Notes: generated from the sequence alone by a model not told the origin. 14,351 bases of DNA from Bacillota bacterium (GCA_023459915.1 JAEWSN010000209.1:1-14351); one strand, 5' to 3'. Numbered from the stretch's first letter, positions 1 to 7,274 are shown. A program made the numbers and translations.

Positions 1-264
1 GAACACCTCCGCGAGCCCGTCGAGCGCGCGGGTGGTGATGCCCGTAAGGGTCTGCCGGGCTTTCATGATGTTGAGATCGAAATCCGGGGTGAGCTGGAAA
101 ATCTGCAGCACCTGATCGAGCATCTGCCGGTGCTGCGCGGTGACGCACAGAATGGACTGCATGCGCGGATCCTGCACGATGGCCTTCACCAGCGGACACA
201 TCTTGATGGCTTCGGGGCGTGTGCCGAAAACGGTCATCACCTTCAATGGACGCTGCATGGTCAT
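1..264 (-). CDS. wecB: UDP-N-acetylglucosamine 2-epimerase, N-terminal 88 residues (cut by window edge)
   Basis: This enzyme interconverts UDP-GlcNAc and UDP-ManNAc in the cytoplasm, supplying ManNAc for wall teichoic acid linkage units or other envelope polymers. The visible part has the family's N-terminal nucleotide-fold signature: VMTVFGTRPEAIKM at residues 9-22, then TAQHRQMLDQVL at 42-53 and FDLNIMKARQTL at 62-73. The rest of the gene lies beyond the left edge. The start at 264 overlaps the wecA stop in an ATGA, and a GGGAGG site lies 4-5 nt upstream. A second ATG two codons later (258) is equally plausible and sits 10 nt from the same site. Overlap with wecA, which makes polyprenyl-PP-GlcNAc, fits a teichoic-acid or capsule precursor role. 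The family is certain; the end product is inferred. Confidence 0.93.
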   Translation of the reverse strand, partial: MTMQRPLKVMTVFGTRPEAIKMCPLVKAIVQDPRMQSILCVTAQHRQMLDQVLQIFQLTPDFDLNIMKARQTLTGITTRALDGLAEVF

Positions 265-1580
265 TTTTCCTCCCTGCTGTCAGCTGCCGCGGGGGGCGTT
301 GACAGTTTCCCATTCGGTTGAGGCGAAACAGGTGCCTGGGAAGCTTCCGGTTCGCGGTCCAATGCGGTTTGGGCTGGGTCTGTTCCTTCCGTATCGGTTC
401 TACCGGGTTCTGTTCTGTCGGAACCGGGTTTGCCGGGGTCTGTTCTGTCGGAATCTGTTTCTTGCGGCGTCCCATTCCCATCCCCTTCATCGTCGGCGCG
501 TTGCCGCATCTCCGTGAGATTTCTGGCTCCGCCGATGATGAAGACAAGGATGAACACAATCAGCAGGATGGCCATGAGGATGCCCTTGTCTGCCAGCGTG
601 ATGGACACAAGCCCCAACGCGCCGGAAATGACATAGAGGACAATCACGGACATGCGGTGCGAGAGCCCCATGTCCACCAGCCGGTGATGGATGTGTCCGC
701 GATCGCCTTCGCCGATGGGTCGTCCGTTCGCAAAACGGCGGGTCATGGCGAAGAGCGTGTCAAAGAGCGGCAGACCAAGCACCAGAATGGGGATGGCCAG
801 CGAGATGGCGGTCACCGATTTCATGGTTCCCGCCAGTGAAATCACGGCGAGCATGAAACCAAGAAAATAGGCACCGGTGGACCCGCTGAAAATCTTTGCC
901 GGGTTGAAGTTGTAGGGCAGAAAACCGATGACGCTGCCAAACAGCGTGACGGAGAGCAGGGCGATCTCAGGCTCCCCCTTGATGACGGCGACCACAAAGA
1001 GCGACAGGGCGGCAATGCCGGAAACCCCTGCCGACAAGCCGTCGAGCCCGTCGATGAGATTGATGGCGTTGGTCACTCCCACAATCCACAGGATGGTCAC
1101 CAAATAGGAGAGGATGTCGCCGATGAGCAGCACCGCTTCCGGGCGGCCGAGCGCGATGTCCGCAAACGGCTTGGAAATGGCGATGACGCGGGTGCCGGAA
1201 GACGCGACCAATGCCGCGGCGATCACCTGGAACGGCAATTTGGTTCTTGCCTTCAAGGGATGGATGTCATCGATGATACCCATGGCGATGATGATCAGGG
1301 TGGCCAGCACCGGGCCAAGCACCCGCCAGGTGCCCAGGAGCTGCAAAAATTCACTGAAATTGCGCGTGGAAAAGCTGTACAGGGCGGAAACAAAGAAACC
1401 GAAAATCACCGCAAGCCCGCCCATCAGGGCCATGGGCTTGCGGTGCATGCGCCGGTCATCCTTGGGAACATCCACAGCACCCACACGAACGGCGATCCGC
1501 TTGGCGATGGGGGTGGAAAAAAAGGCGACGATCAACGCGACAAAAAACGCCACCAGATGCTCGTACTCAATGGTGATCAT
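261..1580 (-). CDS. wecA: Undecaprenyl-phosphate GlcNAc-1-phosphate transferase (WecA/TagO family) with long hydrophilic tail
   Basis: This integral membrane enzyme moves GlcNAc-1-phosphate from UDP-GlcNAc to undecaprenyl phosphate, the first membrane step of teichoic acid or polysaccharide synthesis. Family motifs are in order: DDRRMHRKP (41-49), the Mg-binding GIIDD (101-105), NAINLIDGLDGL (171-182), NFNPAKIFSGSTGA, and the cytoplasmic GDRGHIHHRL loop near residue 300. About ten hydrophobic segments surround them. Start ATG 1580 has AAGGAGA five bases upstream and lies 10 nt after comEB; the longer frame to 1622 would overlap comEB and has no ribosome site. The last roughly 88 residues are unusual: a charged, Pro/Gly/Thr-rich tail with SDRTDPGKPG and SDRTEPGRT repeats, beyond the usual family length. 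The catalytic call is secure; the tail's role is unknown. Confidence 0.93.
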   Translation of the reverse strand: MITIEYEHLVAFFVALIVAFFSTPIAKRIAVRVGAVDVPKDDRRMHRKPMALMGGLAVIFGFFVSALYSFSTRNFSEFLQLLGTWRVLGPVLATLIIIAMGIIDDIHPLKARTKLPFQVIAAALVASSGTRVIAISKPFADIALGRPEAVLLIGDILSYLVTILWIVGVTNAINLIDGLDGLSAGVSGIAALSLFVVAVIKGEPEIALLSVTLFGSVIGFLPYNFNPAKIFSGSTGAYFLGFMLAVISLAGTMKSVTAISLAIPILVLGLPLFDTLFAMTRRFANGRPIGEGDRGHIHHRLVDMGLSHRMSVIVLYVISGALGLVSITLADKGILMAILLIVFILVFIIGGARNLTEMRQRADDEGDGNGTPQETDSDRTDPGKPGSDRTEPGRTDTEGTDPAQTALDREPEASQAPVSPQPNGKLSTPPAAADSREEK

Positions 1581-1590
1581 GGCGTCTCCT

Positions 1591-2067
1591 TCATGGGGCT
1601 CCCGGCTCGTAGCGAACCACACGCACCCCGGCTTCCTGCAGCAGCTCCATGGCCAGCTCGTCCGGGTAGTCGCCGCGGAAGATGATTTTGACGATACCCG
1701 CGTTGATGGCGAGTTTCGCGCACAGCACGCAGGGCTGATGCGTCACATACATGGTGCCGCCCTTGACCGAGGTGCCGGAATATGCGGCTTGGACAATGGC
1801 ATTCTGTTCGGCATGGGTGGCGCGGCACAATTCATGTCGCTGCCCCGAGGGAATGCCCAGCTGGTCGCGCAGGCATCCAAGCTCCAGACAGTGCTTGGTG
1901 CCCTGCGGCGCGCCATTGTAGCCCGTGGTGAGGATACGCTTGTCCTTGACAATCAACGCGCCCACCTGCCTGCGCAGACAGGTGGAACGCTTGCTGACCA
2001 GGTCGACGATGTCCATGAAATACTCGTCCCAGGAGGGGCGGGTGTGCTTGACGGTGGCATCGGACAT
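1591..2067 (-). CDS. comEB: dCMP deaminase (ComEB-like)
   Basis: This is a cytidine/deoxycytidylate deaminase family enzyme, expected to turn dCMP into dUMP for thymidylate synthesis in the cytoplasm. At 158 residues it has the full family length. The zinc and catalytic motifs are intact: HAEQNAI (His and Glu) and the PCVLC cysteine pair. The N-terminal SWDEYFMDIVDLVSKRSTC and TTGYNGAP segments are typical of dCMP deaminases rather than of free-base deaminases. Start ATG 2067 follows an AAAGGAGG site at about 5 nt. It lies 27 nt after upp and 10 nt before wecA, so it belongs to one transcript with pyrimidine salvage upstream and envelope genes downstream. The name comEB comes from the B. subtilis homologue; nothing here implies competence. 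Confidence 0.93.
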   Translation of the reverse strand: MSDATVKHTRPSWDEYFMDIVDLVSKRSTCLRRQVGALIVKDKRILTTGYNGAPQGTKHCLELGCLRDQLGIPSGQRHELCRATHAEQNAIVQAAYSGTSVKGGTMYVTHQPCVLCAKLAINAGIVKIIFRGDYPDELAMELLQEAGVRVVRYEPGAP

Positions 2068-2094
2068 GATGGCCTCCTTTGGGTGAAAGGCAGA

Positions 2095-2733
2095 TTATTT
2101 GGTACCGAACAGCCGGTCTCCGGCATCACCCAGGCCAGGGACAATATATCCATGATCATTGAGTTTCTCGTCTACGGCGGCACAATAGATGCTCACGTCG
2201 GGATGGTCCTTCTGCAGTTTGGCAATGCCTTCGGGAGAGGCGATGAGACAGACGAATTTGATGTTCTTGACACCGCGCTTCTTGATGAACATCACCGCGT
2301 CACAGGCCGAACCACCGGTGGCGAGCATGGGATCGAGCACCACCACGTCACGTTCCTCCACATCATCGGGCAGCTTGCAGTAATACTCCACCGGCAGGAG
2401 GGTCTCCGGATCCCGGTACAGGCCGATGTGACCGACCCGCGCCATGGGGATGAGGCTGAGCATCCCCTCCACCATGCCAAGTCCCGCACGCAGGATGGGA
2501 ACAAACGCAAGCTTTTTGCCGGCGATGACATTGGTTCGCGCCATGGCCACCGGCGTTTCAATCTCCACTTCCTTGAGCGGGATGTCGCGGGTGACTTCGA
2601 AGCCCATCAGCATGGAAATCTCGGAAACCAGTTCCCGGAATTCCTTCGATGTGGTGTTCTTGTCGCGCAACAGCGACACCTTGTGCTGAATCAGCGGATG
2701 ATCGAAAACGAGTACATTGTCCCTGTTCTGCAT
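2095..2733 (-). CDS. upp: Uracil phosphoribosyltransferase
   Basis: This salvage enzyme makes UMP from uracil and PRPP in the cytoplasm. The 212-residue length matches the family. The PRPP-binding loop VVVLDPMLATGGSACDAV is complete, and the C-terminal uracil site GYIVPGLGDAGDRLFGTK is present. The N-terminal VFDHPLIQHKVSLLRDKNT is the standard opening of bacterial Upp. Start ATG 2733 is preceded by GAGGAGA at 5 nt. The gene lies 60 nt after rpiB and 27 nt before comEB. In many Bacillota glyA lies near rpiB and upp; it is absent here. Confidence 0.97.
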   Translation of the reverse strand: MQNRDNVLVFDHPLIQHKVSLLRDKNTTSKEFRELVSEISMLMGFEVTRDIPLKEVEIETPVAMARTNVIAGKKLAFVPILRAGLGMVEGMLSLIPMARVGHIGLYRDPETLLPVEYYCKLPDDVEERDVVVLDPMLATGGSACDAVMFIKKRGVKNIKFVCLIASPEGIAKLQKDHPDVSIYCAAVDEKLNDHGYIVPGLGDAGDRLFGTK

Positions 2734-2793
2734 GTTCTTCTCCTCACCGGCTCCCCATTGAGCCGTTCGCCCGGCGGCCTGTATCTCTTTTTC

Positions 2794-3246
2794 TTATGTC
2801 TGTCCATCCGACTCGATGCGGGAAATGGCGTCGATGCGGCGCCGGTGCCGCTCTCCGCCGGAAAACTCCGTACCGAGCCATGTGTCCGTGATGGCGATGG
2901 CCAGGGCTTCCCCGACCACATACTGGCCCATGGCCAGCACGTTGGCGTCGTTGTGCTCGCGCGTGAGCCTTGCCGTGAACACATCGGTGCACAGCGCGGC
3001 GCGCACCCCGCGCACCTTGTTGGCCGAGATGGAAATGCCGATACCGGTGGAGCAGATGACAATGCCCCGCTCACAGGTGCCGGCCGCCACCAGTTCGGCC
3101 GCCTTGCGCCCGAACTCCGGATAATCGGAGGACGTCTCCGTATGTGTGCCCACATCCACCACCTCATGGCCGATAGCCGTCAAATGTGCTTTGACAGCCT
3201 CTTTGAGCTTGAACCCGCCATGATCTGATCCCATTGCGATTTTCAC
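2794..3246 (-). CDS. rpiB: Ribose-5-phosphate isomerase B
   Basis: This enzyme interconverts ribose-5-phosphate and ribulose-5-phosphate in the pentose phosphate pathway, which supplies PRPP for the downstream upp product. It has 150 residues, the usual RpiB length. The SDHGGFKLK phosphate-binding start, catalytic Cys65 in CSTGIGISISANK and His98 in TREHNDANVLAMG are all visible. The start is GTG at 3246, which puts the family's conserved MKIAMGSDHGG at the N terminus; an AAAGGGG site lies 9 nt upstream. A promoter is visible just upstream (3273-3302), so rpiB probably heads its own transcript although ywlE is transcribed toward it. Lac/RpiB family sugar isomerases such as allose-6-phosphate isomerase are alternatives, but the context favours RpiB. 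Confidence 0.95.
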   Translation of the reverse strand: MKIAMGSDHGGFKLKEAVKAHLTAIGHEVVDVGTHTETSSDYPEFGRKAAELVAAGTCERGIVICSTGIGISISANKVRGVRAALCTDVFTARLTREHNDANVLAMGQYVVGEALAIAITDTWLGTEFSGGERHRRRIDAISRIESDGQT

Positions 3247-3272
3247 AGAAAGACACCCCTTTCCTTCGGACT

Positions 3273-3302
3273 ATTTTATCCTTTATTGGCGACGCATTGC
3301 AA
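3273..3302 (-). promoter_or_regulatory. Sigma-A type promoter for rpiB-upp-comEB-wecA-wecB
   Basis: On the minus strand TTGCAA (3297-3302) and TAAAAT (3273-3278) are separated by 18 bases, about 25 nt before the GTG of rpiB. It matches the sigma-70/A consensus well and is the only strong match in this 121-nt gap. The spacer contains one copy of an 11-bp inverted repeat described separately. Start sites have not been mapped. Confidence 0.6.
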
Positions 3303-3342
3303 TATGATAAAGATGCTTCGCACCAGCGGGAGCCAATAAAGG
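3280..3342. repeat. 11-bp inverted repeat spanning the rpiB promoter
   Basis: CCTTTATTGGC at 3280-3290 and its exact complement GCCAATAAAGG at 3332-3342 are 41 bases apart. One copy falls inside the -10/-35 spacer and the other about 30 bases upstream of -35. The placement could suit a dimeric repressor using both sites, or it could form a stem that ends the ywlE transcript, although no T-run follows. Function is inferred only from position. Confidence 0.5.
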
Positions 3343-3367
3343 TTGCCGCAACAACATGCCCCGGACG

Positions 3368-3889
3368 CTACCCCAGCAGCTTCTCCTCCGCGCGTTCAAG
3401 CGCCGCCAGAATCTCCCTCGCACAAGCCAGGTAGTTCTCATCGGAAGTGCCATACGGGTCTGATATGTCGGTGTCCCGCACATCATGCCCCGCGTACGCC
3501 TTGAGGGTGTACACCCTTTCCGCCAAATCCGGGAACGCGTCCCGAATGCTTTCCACATGCCGTTGCGTCATGGCCAGCACCACGGTGGCCTCCCGCAGCT
3601 GACGCGCGTCGAGCAGTCGCGCCGAATGGCCTCGCAAATCGATCCCTTTCAGGGTCTTGACCGCAGCAATCGCCCCCGCGGTTGCCGGATCTCCCGCCAC
3701 CGGGTAGATGCCCGCGGACATCACTTCCACCGCATCCGCCAGTCCGCGCTTCTCCGCCATATCCCGCAACAGCACTTCCGCCATGGGGCTGCGGCAGGTG
3801 TTGCCCGTACAGACAAACAGGATGCGCCGTTCCGGCTGGCCCGTGCCATGCCTCCCATCCGCGCCCGATGAAGCTGTCATTTGATTCAT
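3368..3889 (-). CDS. ywlE: Low-molecular-weight phosphatase, probable protein-arginine phosphatase (YwlE type)
   Basis: This belongs to the low-molecular-weight protein tyrosine phosphatase fold. The P-loop CTGNTCRS (27-34) holds nucleophile Cys27 and Arg33, and the general acid Asp144 sits in DPYG. A Thr in place of the usual Ile/Leu in the loop (Thr31, equal to Thr11 of B. subtilis YwlE) is the feature that fits phospho-arginine, so McsB antagonism is the best guess; classic phosphotyrosine activity is the alternative. Start ATG 3889 has GGGAGA about 7 nt upstream and overlaps the sua5 stop as ATGA; the longer frame to 3910 has no better site. The first 21 residues are a polar extension before the core. 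In many Bacillota ywlE is the neighbour of ywlC (sua5), as here. Confidence 0.85.
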   Translation of the reverse strand: MNQMTASSGADGRHGTGQPERRILFVCTGNTCRSPMAEVLLRDMAEKRGLADAVEVMSAGIYPVAGDPATAGAIAAVKTLKGIDLRGHSARLLDARQLREATVVLAMTQRHVESIRDAFPDLAERVYTLKAYAGHDVRDTDISDPYGTSDENYLACAREILAALERAEEKLLG

Positions 3890-4977
3890 GCCGTATCTCC
3901 CTTTCCACACCGGACAATCCGTCCCCCCGCCGCCTTGCGCAGCCGGTTCATCACCGCGTGTCCCACGCCGGATTCCAGCACGCCCTCTGCCAGAATCACA
4001 TCGACCCCGGCGGCATCGAACGCGCGCAACGCCGCAAAGATGCCGGCCGCCGCCACTTCCGGGGATTGGCGGGAGCCGATCTCAATCGGCAGCACCCGGT
4101 CTTCCGGGGTCTGACCCCGCCAGGCCGCGTGCCATTCCGCGGAGCACAGCACACCGACATGCCGGCCAAGCGCGGCAAGCCGGCTTGCCTCCTGCCGCAT
4201 CCGTTCCGCCACGGCGGCGGCCTCTCCCTCATAAAGGGTCATGGGGGCCGTGGGCGCGTAATGGGCATATTTCATGCCCGGCGCCCGGGGCCGTTCCGTT
4301 TCTCCCGCCAGCGCCGGATCCAACGCGATCGGGCCGATGGCGGCTTCAATCATTTCCCGGGTGACCCCCCCCGGCCGCAGGATCATCGGCGGCATCACCG
4401 TGACATCGAGCACCGTGGATTCCACGCCGACCTCACAGGGGCCGCCATCCAGGATCATCGGGATCCGGCCTTCCATGTCCTCGCGCACATGCGCGGCCGT
4501 CGTGGGGGAAGGCCGCCCCGACCGGTTGGCCGAGGGTGCCGCGACAGGGATGCCGGCCGCGCGGATAAGCCTTCTGGCCACCGGATGCACGGGCATGCGG
4601 ACGGCCACCGTGTCGAGCCCGGCCGTGACGACGTCGGGCACCGCGGCGCTCCGCCGAAACACCAGCGTCAGCGCGCCGGGCCAGAAGAGGTTCATCAGCC
4701 GGCCCGCGACCGGCGGAATATCCAAAACCAGCGGGGCCAGTCCGTCCATGTCCGCGATATGAACAATCAACGGATTGTCCGAGGGTCGCCCCTTGGCGGC
4801 AAAGATCCGGGCCACGGCCTCCGGGTTCAGCGCGTCCGCGCCGAGCCCGTATACGGTTTCGGTGGGGAAAGCCACCAGTGCTCCCTTGCGGAGCCATTCG
4901 GCAGCCCGGGCCACCGCCGCGTCCCATCCTGCGTCCGAGGTGGCGGACACCACCGTCTGCCAGTGCACATGCTTCAT
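3886..4977 (-). CDS. sua5: L-threonylcarbamoyladenylate synthase (Sua5/YwlC)
   Basis: The enzyme makes threonylcarbamoyl-AMP from threonine, bicarbonate and ATP, the first step of the t6A37 modification of ANN-decoding tRNAs. The YrdC/Sua5 catalytic domain covers about residues 15-215, with FPTETVYGLG (37-46), KGRPSDNPL (62-70), PSANRSGRPSPT and GVESTVLDV. A linker with the APGMKYAHYAP motif leads to the roughly 115-residue C-terminal Sua5 domain, so this is the long two-domain form (363 residues) and not the short TsaC type. Start ATG 4977 overlaps the folBK stop as ATGA, with CAGGAG 8 nt upstream. The stop overlaps ywlE in the same way. Codons 287-291 are formed by a copy of the GGGGTC-GACCCC palindrome that recurs near the right end of the window. 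Confidence 0.95.
   Translation of the reverse strand: MKHVHWQTVVSATSDAGWDAAVARAAEWLRKGALVAFPTETVYGLGADALNPEAVARIFAAKGRPSDNPLIVHIADMDGLAPLVLDIPPVAGRLMNLFWPGALTLVFRRSAAVPDVVTAGLDTVAVRMPVHPVARRLIRAAGIPVAAPSANRSGRPSPTTAAHVREDMEGRIPMILDGGPCEVGVESTVLDVTVMPPMILRPGGVTREMIEAAIGPIALDPALAGETERPRAPGMKYAHYAPTAPMTLYEGEAAAVAERMRQEASRLAALGRHVGVLCSAEWHAAWRGQTPEDRVLPIEIGSRQSPEVAAAGIFAALRAFDAAGVDVILAEGVLESGVGHAVMNRLRKAAGGRIVRCGKGDTA
4105..4119. repeat. GGGGTC-T-GACCCC palindrome inside the sua5 reading frame
   Basis: A perfect 7-bp stem with a single-base centre encodes R-G-Q-T-P (codons 287-291) in the C-terminal Sua5 domain. The same core occurs at 12704-12718 and three times in 13574-13666. Either a dispersed repeat has been accommodated in frame or this copy arose by chance. 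Confidence 0.6.
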
Positions 4978-5834
4978 CGCGGCAACTCCTGCAACAGTTC
5001 GGTCATTCGCCGGCCCGTCAAGGGATGCGGCAGCCAGGGCGCAATTTCACACAGGGGTTCGAGCACGAACCGGCGTTCCGTCATCCGGGGATGGGGCAAC
5101 ACGAGATCCGGATGATCCGTCACCAGCGCGTCATACATCAGCAGATCCAAATCGAGGGTGCGCGGCCCCCAGCGGATGTCGCGAACACGTCCGTGGGCCG
5201 TCTCCACCGCCTGGAGATCGGCCAGCAGTTCGTGTGGTGTTCGGAGTGTGCGCAGTTCCGCCGCGGCATTGAGGAAATCCGGCTGATCCAGATAACCGAC
5301 CGGCTTTGTCGCGTGAAATCCGGAAACAGCGGTCACCCGCGTCGCTTCCGTTTCCAGCCCCTCAAGCGCGGCACGCAGCGTTGCCTCCTTGTCTCCAAGA
5401 TTCGCGCCCAGCGCGATGAACGCCCGATGCCAACCGCGACGGATCGTCACGGAGGGAGCCTCCAGCGGCAGGCCCACCGGCGCCCAGGGCTTTCGCACCC
5501 GCACGGTCACCTGCGAGAAAGCCGGCCAGGTCAGCAGCAGGTGGCGGGCCACCTGTTCCGCAGCCGCCTCAATGAGATTGTATGAGGTGCCGGCGAAAAC
5601 CCGGTTGACCTCGTGGGCTACGTCGGCATAACTGACCGACAGTGTCAAGTCGTCGGAAAGCCCGGCGGCCCGCAAGTCCGTCTCCATGTCGATGGTGAGC
5701 AGAAACTTTTGCCCCAGCCGTTTTTCCTCGGGCAACACGCCGTGGAACGCGCGGATTTCAAGATTTTCGAGTGTGATGGCATCCATGGGTGTGCCCATGG
5801 GCTGCAGCCGGTTCATCTCCGCATTCCCCCTCAT
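4974..5834 (-). CDS. folK: Bifunctional dihydroneopterin aldolase / HPPK (FolB-FolK fusion)
   Basis: This single protein would do two consecutive folate steps: the aldolase cleaving dihydroneopterin, and the ATP-dependent pyrophosphorylation of 6-hydroxymethyl-dihydropterin. The FolB part is residues 18-133: MDAITLENLEIRAFHGVLPEE, the SVSYADV segment, and catalytic Lys115 in VRVRKPWAP. The FolK part is residues 138-270: FIALGANLGDKEATL, the Mg-binding RWGPRTLDLDLL (221-232, Asp228 and Asp230), and LPHPRMTERRFVLEPL. Only a few residues separate the two domains. ATG 5834 was chosen because it overlaps the folP stop as ATGA with GAGAGGA upstream; GTG 5840, ATG 5816 (AGGGGG upstream) and ATG 5786 (where FolB homology starts) remain possible. 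FolB-FolK fusions are known in Bacillota. The pair sits exactly between folP and sua5. Confidence 0.94.
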   Translation of the reverse strand: MRGNAEMNRLQPMGTPMDAITLENLEIRAFHGVLPEEKRLGQKFLLTIDMETDLRAAGLSDDLTLSVSYADVAHEVNRVFAGTSYNLIEAAAEQVARHLLLTWPAFSQVTVRVRKPWAPVGLPLEAPSVTIRRGWHRAFIALGANLGDKEATLRAALEGLETEATRVTAVSGFHATKPVGYLDQPDFLNAAAELRTLRTPHELLADLQAVETAHGRVRDIRWGPRTLDLDLLMYDALVTDHPDLVLPHPRMTERRFVLEPLCEIAPWLPHPLTGRRMTELLQELPR

Positions 5835-6679
5835 GACCACGCATCCTCTCCCGCATGCAGGACGGCTTCCGCCATCCGGCTGGCTTGTACGTTTTCCCTG
5901 ACATCATGGACCCTGAGAATATCCGCGCCGCCGGCAACACCCAGCACCGTCGTCGCCAGGGTGCCCGCCAGCCGTTCTGTGACCGGCAGCGCAAGGGTCA
6001 GCCCAATCACGGACTTGCGGGAGGTTCCCAGCAGCACGGGGAACCCCAGTGCGCAAACGCGGTGCAAATGCCGCAGCAACAACAGGTTTTGCTCACGGGT
6101 TTTCCCAAACCCGATTCCCGGATCCAGGATGATTTGATGATCCGGAATCCCCGCTTCGCGGGCCAGGCGAACGCTTTCCATGAGATCCGCGCACACCTCC
6201 GCAACCAGATCCGCATACACCGGCTCCGCGCGGTTGTGCATGAGGCAACAGGGCACACCGGCCGCCGCAACGGTCCGGGCCATGGCGGCGTCATGCCGGA
6301 ACCCCCAGACATCGTTGACCAGGTTTGCGCCCGCCGCAACCGCCGCGCCCGCAACTTCCGCCTTCATCGTGTCGATGGACAGCGGCATCTCCGGCAATGC
6401 TTCCCGCACCGCCCGAATCACCGGAAGAACCCTTTCCATCTCCTGCGCGGCGGTCACAGGGGTATGGGTAGGCCGGGTGGACTCCCCGCCGATGTCAATG
6501 ATGTCCGCACCTTCATCGGCCATGCGCCTGGCATGCGCAACCGCTGCGGATACCGTGCTGTGGACACCTCCATCGGAAAAGGAATCTGGCGTGACATTGA
6601 GAATGCCCATGATGTAAGCCCGGGCACCCCAATGGAATGTCCGGCTGCCAATTTGTGTGTTGCCAACCCTTGCGTGCAC
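5831..6679 (-). CDS. folP: Dihydropteroate synthase
   Basis: This is the sulfonamide target that joins 6-hydroxymethyl-dihydropterin pyrophosphate to p-aminobenzoate. It has 282 residues with all family blocks: IMGILNVTPDSFSDGG (23-38), DIIDIGGESTRP (59-70), SIDTMK, NDVWG, LMHNR, DPGIGFGKTREQN, GTSRKSVIG and the final RVHDV. The start is GTG 6679, with GGAGG five bases upstream; the first Met (residue 24) lies inside the first conserved strand and would be too late. The stop overlaps folBK. An 82-nt gap separates it from the HD gene upstream. Confidence 0.97.
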   Translation of the reverse strand: MHARVGNTQIGSRTFHWGARAYIMGILNVTPDSFSDGGVHSTVSAAVAHARRMADEGADIIDIGGESTRPTHTPVTAAQEMERVLPVIRAVREALPEMPLSIDTMKAEVAGAAVAAGANLVNDVWGFRHDAAMARTVAAAGVPCCLMHNRAEPVYADLVAEVCADLMESVRLAREAGIPDHQIILDPGIGFGKTREQNLLLLRHLHRVCALGFPVLLGTSRKSVIGLTLALPVTERLAGTLATTVLGVAGGADILRVHDVRENVQASRMAEAVLHAGEDAWS

Positions 6680-6710
6680 AGCTGCCTCCAGTTTGTTTTC
6701 ATACGCATTG

Positions 6711-6763
6711 TCGGTTCATGCCGGTTTGTTATCATATCCATCGACGGTTTATGCCGTTTTTTT
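6711..6763. repeat. Pair of imperfect direct repeats between the HD gene and folP
   Basis: TCGGTTCATGCCGGTTT (6711-6727) recurs as ACGGTTTATGCCGTTTT (6744-6760), 13 of 17 matching, 33 bases apart. Each has a short CGG-CCG dyad. The gap is AT-richer than the genes beside it. No promoter or terminator stands out; the repeat may be chance or an operator pair. Confidence 0.35.
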
Positions 6764-7241
6764 ACAGGAACAGGTTCCGGTTCTTCTTCTCGTCGCTCCA
6801 GTCGCAGCGGTCGAACTCCTTGCAGTCAAAGCAAAGCCGGGATCGCTTGTCCGCCGTGTAGAGGATGGCGTCGAAGGTTCCCTCCGGCTGGTTGCGGGTG
6901 CGATGGTTCAGAATGGCACCTGTAATCATCTGGATTTCGGGTTCGGCATACCCGGCCGCCTGAAGCAGTTCCACCGCCAGCATGGCACTGGACTCGTGGT
7001 GGGGAACGCCTTGCTCCAGTTGCATCCATTTTCCGATGTCATGCAGCAGCGCGGCCGCGTACACAATGTCCTTCGGAATGTCCAGCCGGGCTTCGAGCGT
7101 CAGAATATACGCAATGCGCGCGACATCCAGCGCATGCTGAAGATTGTGCCGGCAGAACCGGCGCTTTTTCTCCCTGCGCTCCGTCCGTTTCAAATGCGCC
7201 CGGTATGCCGGGTTGTGCAAAATATGGTTGATCCGCTCCAT
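6762..7241 (-). CDS. HD-domain phosphohydrolase of the folate cluster
   Basis: This is a small HD-superfamily metal-dependent phosphohydrolase of 159 residues. The metal ligands are visible as RHNLQHALDV (His32), ALLHDIGKW (His67-Asp68), PHHES (His81/82) and TADK (Asp131). Directly after the last ligand comes CFDCKEFDRC (Cys137, Cys140, Cys146), which could bind a metal or form a disulfide. Start ATG 7241 has AGAAGGAG 11 nt upstream; the longer frame to 7283 lacks a site and would begin inside a duplicated segment. It lies between folE and folP, a position where HD proteins are often found in clostridia. The substrate is not established. Removal of phosphates from dihydroneopterin triphosphate would complete the pathway, but this is inference; a nucleotide phosphohydrolase is the alternative. 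Confidence 0.85.
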   Translation of the reverse strand: MERINHILHNPAYRAHLKRTERREKKRRFCRHNLQHALDVARIAYILTLEARLDIPKDIVYAAALLHDIGKWMQLEQGVPHHESSAMLAVELLQAAGYAEPEIQMITGAILNHRTRNQPEGTFDAILYTADKRSRLCFDCKEFDRCDWSDEKKNRNLFL

Positions 7242-7274
7242 GGGCGGTTGGACTCCTTCTCCCCGCCGCACCCC

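Noticed and set aside
1114..3228. Long plus-strand open frame (704 codons) opposite comEB, upp and rpiB
   Set aside because: It lies antisense to three clearly conserved genes, has no recognisable domain, and long antisense frames are expected in GC-rich coding DNA.
3682..5115. Plus-strand open frame (477 codons) opposite ywlE and sua5
   Set aside because: The product is Pro/Arg/His-rich with no motif, it is antisense to conserved genes and has no ribosome site.
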